Source: Candidatus Microthrix subdominans (GTDB lineage Bacteria; Actinomycetota; Acidimicrobiia; Acidimicrobiales; Microtrichaceae). From it: a stretch of 64,000 nucleotides of DNA. The position numbers and the translations under genes are program-made. The stretch is taken from NCBI GenBank assembly GCA_016719385.1, contig JADJZA010000003.1:62001-126000 (forward strand), written 5' to 3'. This document shows positions 25,325-34,383 of the stretch, piece by piece (positions within the stretch are counted from its first letter, which is position 1; every line of letters starts with the position of its first letter). Below the pieces are notes generated by a model that saw only the letters and a program-made list of their open reading frames with translations, did no database searches and was not told the DNA's origin.

Positions 25325-27643
25325 GTGACCACGCTCACCGAACCGCCCCGCCCCTCCCCCGCCGAGGTCGCCGACGAGCTCACCGCCCACGTTCGGGCGC
25401 TCGCCGGGCCCGACGCCAACCCCCGCCCCGAGCAACTCGACGCGGTGACCGCAGTCGTCGCCGGGCGACAGCGCACCCTGCTGGTCGCCCGCACCGGCTT
25501 CGGCAAGTCGGCGGTGTACTTCTCGGCCACCCGCATGCTGCGCGACCGGGGCTGGGGGCCCACCGTCGTCATCTCCCCACTGCTCGCCCTGATGCGCGAC
25601 CAGGTGGCCGCCGCCGAACGGCTCGGTCTGGCTGCGGTGACGATCAACTCCTCCAACGTCGACGCCTGGGACGACCTGGAGGCCCGGATCGCCGCCGACG
25701 AGGTCGATCTGTTGTTGATTGCCCCCGAGCGTCTGGCCAACCCCGGCTTCCGCCGCCGGGTGTTCGACTCGCTGCGGTCCCGCGCCTTCACCCTGGTGTG
25801 CGACGAGGCCCACTGCATCTCCGACTGGGGCCATGACTTCCGCCCCGACTACCGCCGCTTGGGCACGCTGCTCGCCGAGCTGCCGCCGTGGACCCCGGTG
25901 CTGGCGACCACCGCCACCGCCAACGCCCGGGTCACCGACGACGTCGCCGCCCAACTCGGCAACGACACCCTGGTGCTGCGCACGTCGCTCGACCGCGAGT
26001 CGCTGCGTTTGTCGGTGGTCGACCTGCCCGACGACGCCCATCGCCTGGCCTGGCTGAGCGAAGTGTTTGAGGAGCTGCCCGGCTCGGGGATCGTCTACTG
26101 CCTCACGGTCGACCAGGCCGAGACGACTGCCCGGTGGCTGCGCGAGGAGGGCCACGACGCCGCCGCCTACACCGGCTCGGTCGATCCCGACGAACGACTT
26201 CGGCTTGAGACGGCGCTGCGGGCCAACGAGCTCAAGGCGCTGGTGGCCACCTCTGCCCTCGGCATGGGCTTCGACAAGGGCGACCTGGCCTTCTGCGTCC
26301 ACCTCGGCCTGCCACCGTCGCCGGTGGCCTACTACCAGCAGATCGGACGCGCCGGCCGGTCGCTCGAGGTCGCCGAGGTGATCGCGCTGCCCCGCCCGGT
26401 GGAGGACGCCGCCGTCTGGCGCTGGTTCGAATCGGTGTCCCTGCCCTCCGAGGAGGTGTGCCGCAGCGCTCTCGATCAGCTCGACTACGACGAGCCCACC
26501 TCGATCGCCTTGCTCGAGCACAGCGTCAACCTGGGACGCAACCGCCTGGGCACCCTGATGAACATCCTGGAGGTGGACGGGGCGGTCGAACGGGTGGGTG
26601 GCGGCTGGATCCGCACCCGGGCCGACTGGGCCTACAACCACGAGCTGGCGTCGACGCTGTCGCAGCTGCGCCGGACGGAGTCCGGCCACATGCTCGCCTG
26701 GGCCGACCTCGACACATGCCGGTTGCGCGACCTGCGCGAGGCGCTCGATGATCCGGAGGCGGACGACTGCGGCCGCTGCGACAACTGCACCGGCTCCACC
26801 TGGCAGCGCGACCCCGACCAAGCGGTCGTCCAGCGGGCCCAGACCTTGCTGCGCGGCGGCGACCTGATCCTGGCGCCCCGCAAGCAATGGCCCAGCGGCC
26901 TGGGCGAGCCAAGGGGCCACATCGCCGCCGAGCGCCAAGCGCGGCCTGGCCGGGCCTTGGCCCGGGTGGGCGACGGCGGCTGGGACCAGACGATCGGCGC
27001 GCTGGTCGCCCGGGCCGACGCCGACGCTCGCAGTCGGACCACGGGTAGCCACACGGCGGACGCGGGCACGGTGGATGGCGGCACGACGGGCAGCGGCACG
27101 ACGGACGCGAGCACGACGGGCAGCGGCACAACGGACAGCGGCACAACGGACAGCGGCACGGTGGCCCCGGCAACCGTGGCCGGGGAGGGCGCTGACGGAC
27201 AGCCCCTGGTCCTCCCCGAGGACCTGCTGTGGGCGCTGGCCGGCATCTTGAAGCGCTGGGACTGGGGGCAGCGACCCACGTGGATCTGTCCGGTGCCCTC
27301 CCGACGTCGCCAGCCCCTGATCGACGCTGTCGCCGACGGGCTCGGCGCGCTCGGCAAGCTGCCGGTGCACCGAGCCTTGGTCGCCCGGACCGATTGGGCC
27401 GGTGATGCCGGGGCCAACCGAGGCTTCCAGGCCGATCAGGCCAACTCGGCCCACCAGGTGCTGAACGTGTGGGACCGCTTCACCGTCGACGCCGAGGCGC
27501 TGCCACCGGGCGACACCGCATCCGGGCCGGTGCTGTTGATCGACGACGAGGTCGACAGCCGCTGGACGGTCACCGTGGCCACCTGGCTGCTCACCGGGGC
27601 GGGGAGCGGTCCGGTGCTGCCCCTCGCCCTCCGCACCCGTTGA
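25325..27643 (+). CDS. recQ: RecQ-family ATP-dependent DNA helicase with C-terminal phosphoribosyltransferase-like domain
   Basis: A 772-residue superfamily 2 helicase. Motif I is ARTGFGKSAVYFSA, motif II DEAHCISDWGHDFRPDYRRL, motif III TATA, and motif VI QQIGRAGRS; the RecQ zinc site shows as CGRCDNC. After a threonine/glycine/serine-rich repeat linker (about 570-620) comes a domain ending VLLIDDEVDSRWTVT, like the PRPP loop of type I phosphoribosyltransferases. RecQ unwinds 3'-overhang DNA in repair and fork restart. Start at GTG 25325, before the first recognisable residues; upstream in-frame sequence reads through the palindrome and is not coding. The stop lies inside the first unit of a 17-bp repeat. 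Confidence 0.85.
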   Translation: MTTLTEPPRPSPAEVADELTAHVRALAGPDANPRPEQLDAVTAVVAGRQRTLLVARTGFGKSAVYFSATRMLRDRGWGPTVVISPLLALMRDQVAAAERLGLAAVTINSSNVDAWDDLEARIAADEVDLLLIAPERLANPGFRRRVFDSLRSRAFTLVCDEAHCISDWGHDFRPDYRRLGTLLAELPPWTPVLATTATANARVTDDVAAQLGNDTLVLRTSLDRESLRLSVVDLPDDAHRLAWLSEVFEELPGSGIVYCLTVDQAETTARWLREEGHDAAAYTGSVDPDERLRLETALRANELKALVATSALGMGFDKGDLAFCVHLGLPPSPVAYYQQIGRAGRSLEVAEVIALPRPVEDAAVWRWFESVSLPSEEVCRSALDQLDYDEPTSIALLEHSVNLGRNRLGTLMNILEVDGAVERVGGGWIRTRADWAYNHELASTLSQLRRTESGHMLAWADLDTCRLRDLREALDDPEADDCGRCDNCTGSTWQRDPDQAVVQRAQTLLRGGDLILAPRKQWPSGLGEPRGHIAAERQARPGRALARVGDGGWDQTIGALVARADADARSRTTGSHTADAGTVDGGTTGSGTTDASTTGSGTTDSGTTDSGTVAPATVAGEGADGQPLVLPEDLLWALAGILKRWDWGQRPTWICPVPSRRRQPLIDAVADGLGALGKLPVHRALVARTDWAGDAGANRGFQADQANSAHQVLNVWDRFTVDAEALPPGDTASGPVLLIDDEVDSRWTVTVATWLLTGAGSGPVLPLALRTR
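27036..27165 (+). repeat. Degenerate Gly/Thr/Ser linker repeat inside recQ
   Basis: Imperfect 15-18-bp units around GGCAGCGGCACGACGGAC encode a TTGSGTTDS-type linker between the helicase core and the C-terminal domain. Units keep the frame. Confidence 0.75.
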
Positions 27644-27776
27644 CCTGGCGCACCCGTCAACCCGGCGCACCCGTCGACCCGGGTACCCGTTGACCCGGGT
27701 ACTCGTTGACCTGGCGAACCTGTAAACCCGGCGCTCCCGTCAACCCGGCTCAGCCGTTGACCCGGAGCAGCCGTTG
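27639..27776. repeat. 16-17-bp tandem repeat starting at the recQ stop codon
   Basis: Eight units (27639, 27656, 27673, 27689, 27705, 27722, 27739, 27756) of the type GTTGACCTGGCGCACCC. The first contains the recQ stop codon TGA (27641-27643). The array fills most of the gap to the convergent SDR gene. Confidence 0.88.
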
Positions 27777-27827
27777 GACATGCCCACCCGCTCACCGGCG
27801 GGCACCCGCCGACGGACCCGGGTGCCG

Positions 27828-28781
27828 TCAGTCGTCCGGCATTGCCTTGACGAGCGCCGCTGCGACGTCGAGAGCCACGCCGGTCTCGCGTTCGGACACC
27901 TCCCACAGCGTCGCAATCGCCCGGTCGGTGCCGGGCGGGGTGATCACCGGGCGTTTGAACGCCGGACCATTGGAGGAGAACAGCGGCGCGTACATGTCAC
28001 CGCCGGACGCGCCCGGGTCGGTAGCTGCCCGTAGCTGCGGCCGAGCGCCCACGACCGCCGACATGCCGACCACGGCGGTGAGGGGCTGGGCGATCACGCC
28101 CAACAGGCCGCCGCCGCCCTCGGCGGCGGTGTGGGACTGAAGCCCGGTGTTGGACAGCCCCGGGTGGGCCAGCAGGCTGATCGCATTCGCCCCCGCCCGC
28201 TCGAAGCGCCGCTGAAGTCCCAGGCCGAAGTGGTAGTTGGCCAGCTTCGCCTGGCCGTAGGCCTTCCACGGCGCGTAGGTGCCCCGCAGGTGGGGGTTGT
28301 CCGGGTCCACCGGTCGCCCCTGCAGGCGGGCGATGCTGGTGACGGTCACCACGCGGGCTGCAGGCGCCCGCAGCAGCGGCACGAGCAGATGCGACGTCAA
28401 CGCCCAATGGCCCAGGTGGTTGACGCCAAACTGCATCTCGAAGCCGTCGCTGGTCGTCCGCTCGGGCATCGCCATCAGCCCGGCGTTGTTGACGAGCAGG
28501 TCGATGGTGGCGTGGGCCGCCAGCACGCTGTCGGCCGCGCTGCGCACCGACGCCAGGTCGGCAAGATCCAGCTCGACGATCTCCAGGGAGGCCTTCGGGT
28601 GCTCCGCGAGGATCTCGACCTCGGCCGCCGATGCCTTGGCCTGGTCGCGGGCCGCCATCACCACGTGCGCACCGGCGCCGGCCAGCGCCTTCGTCGTCTC
28701 CAGCCCGAGGCCACCGTTGGCCCCGGTGACGACGGCAACGCGTCCGCTCAGGTCGCCTATGTCGTCCTGGGTCCAGATCAT
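27828..28781 (-). CDS. Short-chain dehydrogenase (retinol dehydrogenase/protochlorophyllide-reductase-like)
   Basis: A 317-residue SDR with TGANGGLGLETTKALAGAGAHVVMAARD (cofactor site), NNAGLMAMPE, and the active site AYGQAKLAN. The spacing and long insert after the catalytic Ser (TSIARLQGRPVDPDNPH) are typical of the oxidoreductase group related to retinol dehydrogenases, common and poorly defined in actinobacteria. Its start overlaps the stop of the HD-domain gene (ATGA), so the two form an operon. Confidence 0.83.
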   Translation of the reverse strand: MIWTQDDIGDLSGRVAVVTGANGGLGLETTKALAGAGAHVVMAARDQAKASAAEVEILAEHPKASLEIVELDLADLASVRSAADSVLAAHATIDLLVNNAGLMAMPERTTSDGFEMQFGVNHLGHWALTSHLLVPLLRAPAARVVTVTSIARLQGRPVDPDNPHLRGTYAPWKAYGQAKLANYHFGLGLQRRFERAGANAISLLAHPGLSNTGLQSHTAAEGGGGLLGVIAQPLTAVVGMSAVVGARPQLRAATDPGASGGDMYAPLFSSNGPAFKRPVITPPGTDRAIATLWEVSERETGVALDVAAALVKAMPDD

Positions 28782-29365
28782 GACTGGTCACCGCGCATGT
28801 AGATCGAGCGCTTCGGGCGGGCGAAGAACCCCTCGAGCAGCGGCCGGAACTCCTCGAGCTCCATCGTCGGGTAGGCGGGATCGAAGGCGGCCTGGTCGAA
28901 GTCGGCGCAGAACTCGGCGCACAGGTCGTAGTGGGGATGGCCCTCGAAGCGGTCCCGCAGGTTGGGATCGAGGCCGAGATAGTCGAAGAAGTAGTACCCC
29001 TGGAAGATGCCGTGCTGTTGCACCATCCAATGCAGGTCGTCATCGACGAAGGGCCACACGATCGCTGCGCCGATGTCGGGATGGTTGAAGCTGCCCAGCG
29101 TGTCGCCGATGTCGTGCAGCAGGGCACAGGCGATGTAGTCGTCGCTGCGGTTGGCCCGCATCGCCCGGGTGGCGGTCTGGGTGGAGTGCACCAGTCGGTC
29201 GACGACGAACCCGCCGTAGTCACCGGCCAGCAGGCCCAGGTGGGTCATCACCCGGTCGGCGAGACGGGGATAGAACTCGAGTTGGGCGGCGACGATGCGG
29301 TCCCAGTCCTCCTGGGTGCCCTCGGTCATCGCATGAAACCCGGCGCTTGGTGACGTGGTGCTCAT
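28778..29365 (-). CDS. HD-domain phosphohydrolase-like protein
   Basis: A 195-residue protein with the HD signature: a leading His in LVHSTQTATRAMRAN and the His-Asp pair in YIACALLHDIGDTLG, with further metal-ligand candidates in HWMVQQHGIF. Similar stand-alone HD proteins in actinobacteria cleave small phosphorylated or oxidisable substrates, mostly unknown. I start at MSTTSPSAG (29365); upstream residues look non-coding. First gene of a two-gene operon with the SDR. Confidence 0.75.
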   Translation of the reverse strand: MSTTSPSAGFHAMTEGTQEDWDRIVAAQLEFYPRLADRVMTHLGLLAGDYGGFVVDRLVHSTQTATRAMRANRSDDYIACALLHDIGDTLGSFNHPDIGAAIVWPFVDDDLHWMVQQHGIFQGYYFFDYLGLDPNLRDRFEGHPHYDLCAEFCADFDQAAFDPAYPTMELEEFRPLLEGFFARPKRSIYMRGDQS

Positions 29366-29505
29366 CGGTCCAGTCTGGTGCGCGCGACACGGTCCCGGCG
29401 CACAGAGGGTGCGGATGTGTACAGTCGCCCGTTCAACGCCGGGTGCGCCAGGGCCTCCGACCGGTCGCCTCGGAACCGTGTGCCACCCAACGATCAGGAG
29501 TGCCC

Positions 29506-30099
29506 ATGAACGCCACGTCAACCCTCAGCCCCGATCGGCCGGGCAGTCCCGGACTGCAGAGCATCACCGCCGGCTGGTGGATCCCGGTCGTCGGCGGCGT
29601 GATCGCCATCGTCTTCGGGTTCCTCGTCCTGTCGTTCAACTACACGACCCTGTGGGCTGTCACGATCGCCGCCGGCATCGGGTTCATGCTCACCGGCCTG
29701 GCCGACCTGGCGACCGCCTTCGACTCGAAGGGCTCCACCCGCCTACTGGCCTTGGTCCTCGGGGTGCTCGGAGTCGGCGCCGGAATCATCGCCTTCGTCT
29801 GGCCGGCCGCCACATTTGCCGTCATCGCCACGCTGGTGGCCTGGCTGCTGTTGCTGCGGGGCATCATCGGCATCGTCGGCGCCTTCGAATCCAAGAGCGC
29901 CGGGGTGGACCTGTGGTGGTTCCCCCTGCTGCTCGCCCTGCTCGAGATCGCCGTGGCTATCTGGGCCGTCCGCTATCCGGGCCGGTCGGTCGTCCTGTTG
30001 GTGTTGTGGATCGGCATCGCAGCGATCTCCCGCGGCATCACGTTGATGCTGGCCGGCTTCACCGTGCGTGCGGTCGGCAAGGCGCTCCCCCGCGGCTAG
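29506..30099 (+). CDS. HdeD-family (DUF308) membrane protein
   Basis: A 197-residue protein with six membrane helices in the three-hairpin DUF308 arrangement (WWIPVVGGVIAIVFGFLVL; GIGFMLTGLADLATAF; LLLLRGIIGIVGAFES). HdeD is linked to acid resistance in E. coli; actinobacterial relatives are of unknown function. CAGGAGTGCCC gives a ribosome binding site for the ATG at 29506. The convergent PAP2 frame overlaps it by 357 bp. Confidence 0.85.
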   Translation: MNATSTLSPDRPGSPGLQSITAGWWIPVVGGVIAIVFGFLVLSFNYTTLWAVTIAAGIGFMLTGLADLATAFDSKGSTRLLALVLGVLGVGAGIIAFVWPAATFAVIATLVAWLLLLRGIIGIVGAFESKSAGVDLWWFPLLLALLEIAVAIWAVRYPGRSVVLLVLWIGIAAISRGITLMLAGFTVRAVGKALPRG

Positions 30100-30780
30100 C
30101 GGCGACGCTTCGGAGGGGAGCCGAGCCTCCCCCAGCGTGAGCGTCAGCCACAACGCGGCCAGCACCCAACCGGAGACGACGTCGCCCGGGTGATGGACGC
30201 CCAGGGCCACCCGGCTGACGCCGATCGGGATCGCCACCGCCAGCGCTGCGCCCGTCGCGATGCCGACCCGCCGCCGTGGGGCGGCGCCATCGGTCGGCGT
30301 GCTCCGGGCGCCTGCGACCAGCCGGGCGGTGGCCACCAACACGATCATCGAGTTCATCGCATGACCGGAGGGAAAGCTGGACCCGCGGGCGAAGACAAGC
30401 GGGTCGAGTTCGGGACGGGCACGGGCGATCGTCACCTTGAGCGCGGTTTCCACCATGGCGCCCAGCCCACCGATCAGCACCAGGGTGATCGCAGCGCGCC
30501 GATCACCCCGTCCTTCCAGCCAGACGGCGCCCGCAAGCACGACCGCCACCAGCACGATCGGCGAGCCGATGATGGTCAGCTTCGCCGCCACCTCGCCGAC
30601 CGCCGGGTGCGACGCCACCCAGCGGCGCAGCTCCGCCGTCGTTCGTTCGTCGAATCGATCGACCGCACCTCGGGTGATGACGGCCGCCAGCGCCATCCCG
30701 AGCGCGTACACGCCAGCCACTGCGGTCAGCCATCGCCGGCCCGACACCGGCAACGGTCCGCGATCAGCGGGTCGGCGCAT
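29743..30780 (-). CDS. PAP2-family phosphatase, stop codon lost into the convergent gene
   Basis: Residues 1 to about 225 form a normal PAP2 enzyme: KVTIARARPELDP, SSFPSGHAMNSM and SRVALGVHHPGD give all three phosphatase motifs, with several membrane helices. Such enzymes dephosphorylate undecaprenyl pyrophosphate or phosphatidate. After LGEARLPSEAS the frame does not stop but runs about 118 codons through the antisense strand of the HdeD gene (glutamine- and histidine-rich tail), ending at 29743. The natural stop was probably lost; the tail is likely not a domain. Start at ATG 30780, overlapping by 17 bp the lipid kinase gene on the same strand. Confidence 0.75.
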   Translation of the reverse strand: MRRPADRGPLPVSGRRWLTAVAGVYALGMALAAVITRGAVDRFDERTTAELRRWVASHPAVGEVAAKLTIIGSPIVLVAVVLAGAVWLEGRGDRRAAITLVLIGGLGAMVETALKVTIARARPELDPLVFARGSSFPSGHAMNSMIVLVATARLVAGARSTPTDGAAPRRRVGIATGAALAVAIPIGVSRVALGVHHPGDVVSGWVLAALWLTLTLGEARLPSEASPLAAGERLADRTHGEAGQHQRDAAGDRCDADPQHQQDDRPARIADGPDSHGDLEQGEQQGEPPQVHPGALGFEGADDADDAPQQQQPGHQRGDDGKCGGRPDEGDDSGADSEHPEDQGQ

Positions 30781-32179
30781 ACACCCGCAGCGAGCCGGGG
30801 CGCGTGGCCACCACGAAGTTGGATGGCCCCTCGAACACCTCGCCATCGACGGCGAGCATCGGGTTCTTCTCCTCGGAGGCGATGTTGAGGCGCTTCACCA
30901 GCCGGCGACGGTAGACGCGGCTTTTGCCGAGTGTTCCGGTCAGCAGCGCCAGCATCAGGCGCAGCCGCGCCGCCGGGGCCGAGCCGTCGACCAGCCGCAG
31001 GTCGATCAGGCCGTCGTCGAGGCGGGCCCGGGTAGCCGGCGCAAAACCGGGCGGGTCGTAGGCACAGTTGCCGAGGAAGATCATCCACACCCGGCGGGGC
31101 TTGCCGTCCATGACGATTTTCGTCGGGGTGGAGTGCCGGAGCACCTTCACCATCGCCACGAGCATGGCCGGCCATTTGCCGATGCGATCCTCCAGCTTCT
31201 CCCGGGCCACCACCAGCTCCGAGTAGCTGCCCAGGCTGGCGGTGTTGAGAAACGGACGGTCGGCGATCAAGGCGGTATCCACCTCCACAACCGTGCCTTC
31301 GAGCACCGCATCAACCGCCTCGGCGATCGTGTCGACGCCCAGGTCACGTGCGAAGTGGTTCAGGGTCCCGCCGGGAAATACCGCCAGCGCAATCCCGTGG
31401 GCCAACGCCACCTCGGCCGCTGCGTTGATGCTGCCGTCGCCACCGAGTACGCCCAGTGCCTTGGCCGTCTCCGTCGCACCGTCGAGCAGCTCCAACAGGT
31501 CGTCGCCGTCCTCAAACCTGACGATGGTGGCCCCGGGCAGCCCCTGGCGAATCTCCTCGATCTGGCCCTCGGCCTCATCGCCGCCTCCGCCTGAACCGGG
31601 GTTGACGACGACGGCAAGCCCTTCACCCTCCGGCCCAAGTTCGCCCGCAAAACGCTCCGGCGCCGGGGGTGCCTCGGCCGGCGACGTGTCGATGCGGGGC
31701 CACCATCGCAGGGTGGCGACCGCCGCAGCCGCTCCGACCGCTGCGCCGAGGGTGACCGAGCGCGCGCCCTGACGCTCCGGCAGGTCCCACGTGCCCACCA
31801 GGCCGACCACCGAGGCGACGGCGGTCCACGGAGCCGATTCCAGCGCAGCAGCGGTGACGAAGGCGGCGGCGGACGCCGCTTCGGCGGAGGGTTGGGACCA
31901 ACCGGCGTCGGCCGAGCGTCCACCGGGGAGCAGCGCCAGGGCGGCCGAACGCGCCCCCATCGAGCGTGCGTCCCCGGCGCGTTCGCCCCGGTGGGTCAGG
32001 ACCGTGATGGCCCGGACCATGCCACGTGAGCCGGCGACGGCGAGCAGCCCCCGCAGTGCGGCCCGCCGTCCCCGACGCCCGCCCGCAGAACCAAACACGA
32101 CCGCCGTCGCCAACCACGACCACCACCCTGCCTCGCGCAGACGGGTGACGACCGAGGTCAAAGGTTGCTGAGCGTCCAT
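30764..32179 (-). CDS. Diacylglycerol/lipid kinase (DAGKc) with hydrophobic N-terminal domain
   Basis: A 471-residue protein. The C-terminal two thirds are a DAGK catalytic domain: VVVNPGSGGGGDEAEG, VLGGDGSINAAAEVALAHG and AVFPGGTLNHFARDLG. The first 170 residues are hydrophobic and alanine-rich, resembling the membrane part of proteins that combine a phosphatase-like domain with a lipid kinase. Followed on the same strand by the PAP2 gene, so a kinase/phosphatase pair acting on the same lipid phosphate is a sensible inference. Start at MDAQQPL (32179). Confidence 0.83.
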   Translation of the reverse strand: MDAQQPLTSVVTRLREAGWWSWLATAVVFGSAGGRRGRRAALRGLLAVAGSRGMVRAITVLTHRGERAGDARSMGARSAALALLPGGRSADAGWSQPSAEAASAAAFVTAAALESAPWTAVASVVGLVGTWDLPERQGARSVTLGAAVGAAAAVATLRWWPRIDTSPAEAPPAPERFAGELGPEGEGLAVVVNPGSGGGGDEAEGQIEEIRQGLPGATIVRFEDGDDLLELLDGATETAKALGVLGGDGSINAAAEVALAHGIALAVFPGGTLNHFARDLGVDTIAEAVDAVLEGTVVEVDTALIADRPFLNTASLGSYSELVVAREKLEDRIGKWPAMLVAMVKVLRHSTPTKIVMDGKPRRVWMIFLGNCAYDPPGFAPATRARLDDGLIDLRLVDGSAPAARLRLMLALLTGTLGKSRVYRRRLVKRLNIASEEKNPMLAVDGEVFEGPSNFVVATRPGSLRVYAPTR

Positions 32180-32292
32180 CCCGGGCACGGTACCCAACCG
32201 GACGGCGGGGCACCCGTCCGAGTGAACGTTCCGCATCGACGAGCGTGGGCGCAGCGTCCCCCTCGGCCCGCCCCATGTGATGAACTCGGACG

Positions 32293-33069
32293 ATGACCGA
32301 CGTCGTCGCCACCGTCACCTCCTGCTTCCGCGCCCCGGTCAAGTCGATGCAGGGCCTCGAGGTGGACTCCCTCGAGTTCACCGTCGACGCTGCGGTCGGT
32401 GACCGCACCTGGGGCCTCATCGATCGCGACTCCGGCAAGCTGATGACCGCCAAGCGGTACAGCCGCCTGCTCAATGCCAGCGCAGATGACAATACGATCA
32501 CCCTCGACGACGGACGGCAGGTTGACATCGGCGCCCCGGATGCCTCCCGGGTGCTGTCGGACTGGCTGGGCCGACCGGTCGAGCTGTGCCGGGCCGGGGA
32601 GGTACCCGACACCGGCTACGAGATGACCTTCGATCCCCCCGACGACGACGCCGAATATTTTGAGATCCCCACCCCGCCGGGGACGTTCCTCGACCTGGCA
32701 GCCGTCCACCTGATCAGCTCGGCCACCCTGGCCGGCTGCGCCGAAGCCCGGCCCGACCTCAACTGGGACGTGCGGCGGTTCCGCCCCAACCTGGTCGTCG
32801 ACGTCGCCGACCACATCGAGCCCTTTGGGGAACAGGCCTGGCTGAACCGCCGCCTGAGGGTGGGCACCGCGGTGTTGTCGGTCGGGTCACCAACCGTACG
32901 CTGTGCCATGCCGCTGCGGGCCCAACCCGATGGGTTGGCCCGTCAACCGGGGCTGTTCGCCGCCATGAACGAACTCAACCCCGACCATCCCAACCACCTC
33001 GGCCTGTACCTTCAGGTCGTCAACCCTGGCACGATCGCAGTAGGCGACCGAGTCCACCTGGAAGGCTGA
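32293..33069 (+). CDS. MOSC-domain protein (YcbX-like)
   Basis: A 258-residue protein with the MOSC N-terminal beta-barrel (APVKSMQGLEVDSLEF, GDRTWGLIDRDSGKL) and a C-terminal MOSC domain with the conserved cysteine in VGSPTVRCAMPLRAQP. MOSC proteins carry sulfur or molybdenum cofactor and reduce N-hydroxylated compounds or bind persulfide. Four bases separate it from the flavin oxidoreductase gene, so the two are co-transcribed and may act together in a reductive reaction. Confidence 0.85.
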   Translation: MTDVVATVTSCFRAPVKSMQGLEVDSLEFTVDAAVGDRTWGLIDRDSGKLMTAKRYSRLLNASADDNTITLDDGRQVDIGAPDASRVLSDWLGRPVELCRAGEVPDTGYEMTFDPPDDDAEYFEIPTPPGTFLDLAAVHLISSATLAGCAEARPDLNWDVRRFRPNLVVDVADHIEPFGEQAWLNRRLRVGTAVLSVGSPTVRCAMPLRAQPDGLARQPGLFAAMNELNPDHPNHLGLYLQVVNPGTIAVGDRVHLEG

Positions 33070-33073
33070 GCCG

Positions 33074-34309
33074 ATGACATCACCCTCGACCGCACCCTCG
33101 ACCACCGGCACTGCGCCCGATCCGACGCCGAGCCCGTTCGATCCCTACCAGCTCGGGCCGATCCGCCTGCGCAACCGCATCATCAAGGCGGCCACCTTCG
33201 AGGGGGTCATGCCCCGTGGGGCCGTGACCGACGAGCTGATCGAGTTCCATCGTCAGGTGGCCGCCGGCGGCGCCGCCATGTCGACGGTGGCGTACTGCTC
33301 GGTCTCGATGGGCGGCCGGGTGCATCGCAACACGTTGGTGATGCGCCCCGAGGTCACCGCCGACCTCGAGCGGCTCACCAACGCTGTGCACGAAGAGGGG
33401 GCCGCCGTCTCCGCTCAGCTCGGTCACGCCGGCATGGTGGCCAACGTTCACTCCAACCGCGCCCACACCCTGGCCCCCTCCACCCGCTGGAGCAACCCGG
33501 CCATGAGCATCGTCAAGGGCGCAACCGTGGCCCAGCTGGACGAGGTGACCGCGCAGTTCGCTGCCGCCGCCACCGTCGCCGAGAACGCCGGCTTCGACGC
33601 CGTCGAGATCCACCTCGGCCACAACTACCTGCCGTCGTCCTTCCTCAGCCCCAACCTCAACAAGCGCACCGACCGCTACGGCGGCAGCCTGGAGAACCGG
33701 CTGCGCTTCATCCGCCAGATCATCGATGCCGTGCGCGGTGCTGTCGACGACCGCGTGGCGGTGATCGCCAAGTTCAACATGGCCGACGGCGTCGAAAGGG
33801 GCCTGTGGCTGGAGGAGTCCCTGCAGTTCGCATCGATGCTCGAGGAGGACGGTCAGCTCGACGCACTCGTTCTCACCGGCGGCAGCTCGCTGCTCAACGG
33901 CATGTACTTCTTCCGGGGTGACGTGCCGATGGAGGAGTTCATCGCCACCCAGTCCAAGGTGGTCGGCCTGGGTCTGCGGGTGCTCGGCAGCAGGATCTTT
34001 CCCGAGCTGCCCTTCGAGGAAGCCTTCTTCCTGCCGTTCGCCCGGCAGTTCCGTGAGGCCCTGTCGATGCCGCTGGTGCTGCTCGGTGGCATCAACCGGC
34101 GCGACACGATCGAGAACGCGCTCGACGAGGGGTTCGAGATGACGGCGATGGCCCGGGCGCTGCTGCGCCAGCCCGACCTGCCCAACCTGATGCGGGACGA
34201 GCCCAAACATCACAACGGCCTGTGCGTTCACTGCAACAAGTGTCTGCCGACGATCTACTCGGGTACCCGCTGCGTGCTCGTCAACCCGGGCGCGACCGCC
34301 AGCGTGTGA
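33074..34309 (+). CDS. Old-Yellow-Enzyme-family NADH:flavin oxidoreductase
   Basis: A 411-residue FMN-dependent barrel protein: PFDPYQLGPIRLRNRIIKAATFEG, AQLGHAGM, GFDAVEIHLGHNYLPSSFLSPNLNKRTDRYGGS. The C-terminus carries CVHCNKC and a further Cys (GTRC), the iron-sulfur motif of the 2,4-dienoyl-CoA reductase branch, but the long C-terminal FAD/NAD domain of that enzyme is missing. It probably reduces enones or enoyl-CoA derivatives, with electrons from another protein. Operon partner of the MOSC gene. Confidence 0.87.
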   Translation: MTSPSTAPSTTGTAPDPTPSPFDPYQLGPIRLRNRIIKAATFEGVMPRGAVTDELIEFHRQVAAGGAAMSTVAYCSVSMGGRVHRNTLVMRPEVTADLERLTNAVHEEGAAVSAQLGHAGMVANVHSNRAHTLAPSTRWSNPAMSIVKGATVAQLDEVTAQFAAAATVAENAGFDAVEIHLGHNYLPSSFLSPNLNKRTDRYGGSLENRLRFIRQIIDAVRGAVDDRVAVIAKFNMADGVERGLWLEESLQFASMLEEDGQLDALVLTGGSSLLNGMYFFRGDVPMEEFIATQSKVVGLGLRVLGSRIFPELPFEEAFFLPFARQFREALSMPLVLLGGINRRDTIENALDEGFEMTAMARALLRQPDLPNLMRDEPKHHNGLCVHCNKCLPTIYSGTRCVLVNPGATASV

Positions 34310-34383
34310 GCGACAAGGTGTGAGCGGCTGGATGCTTGTCGCCGTGTCGGCGGCAAGCTTCCTGGCCACGGTCGGCCGTCGGA

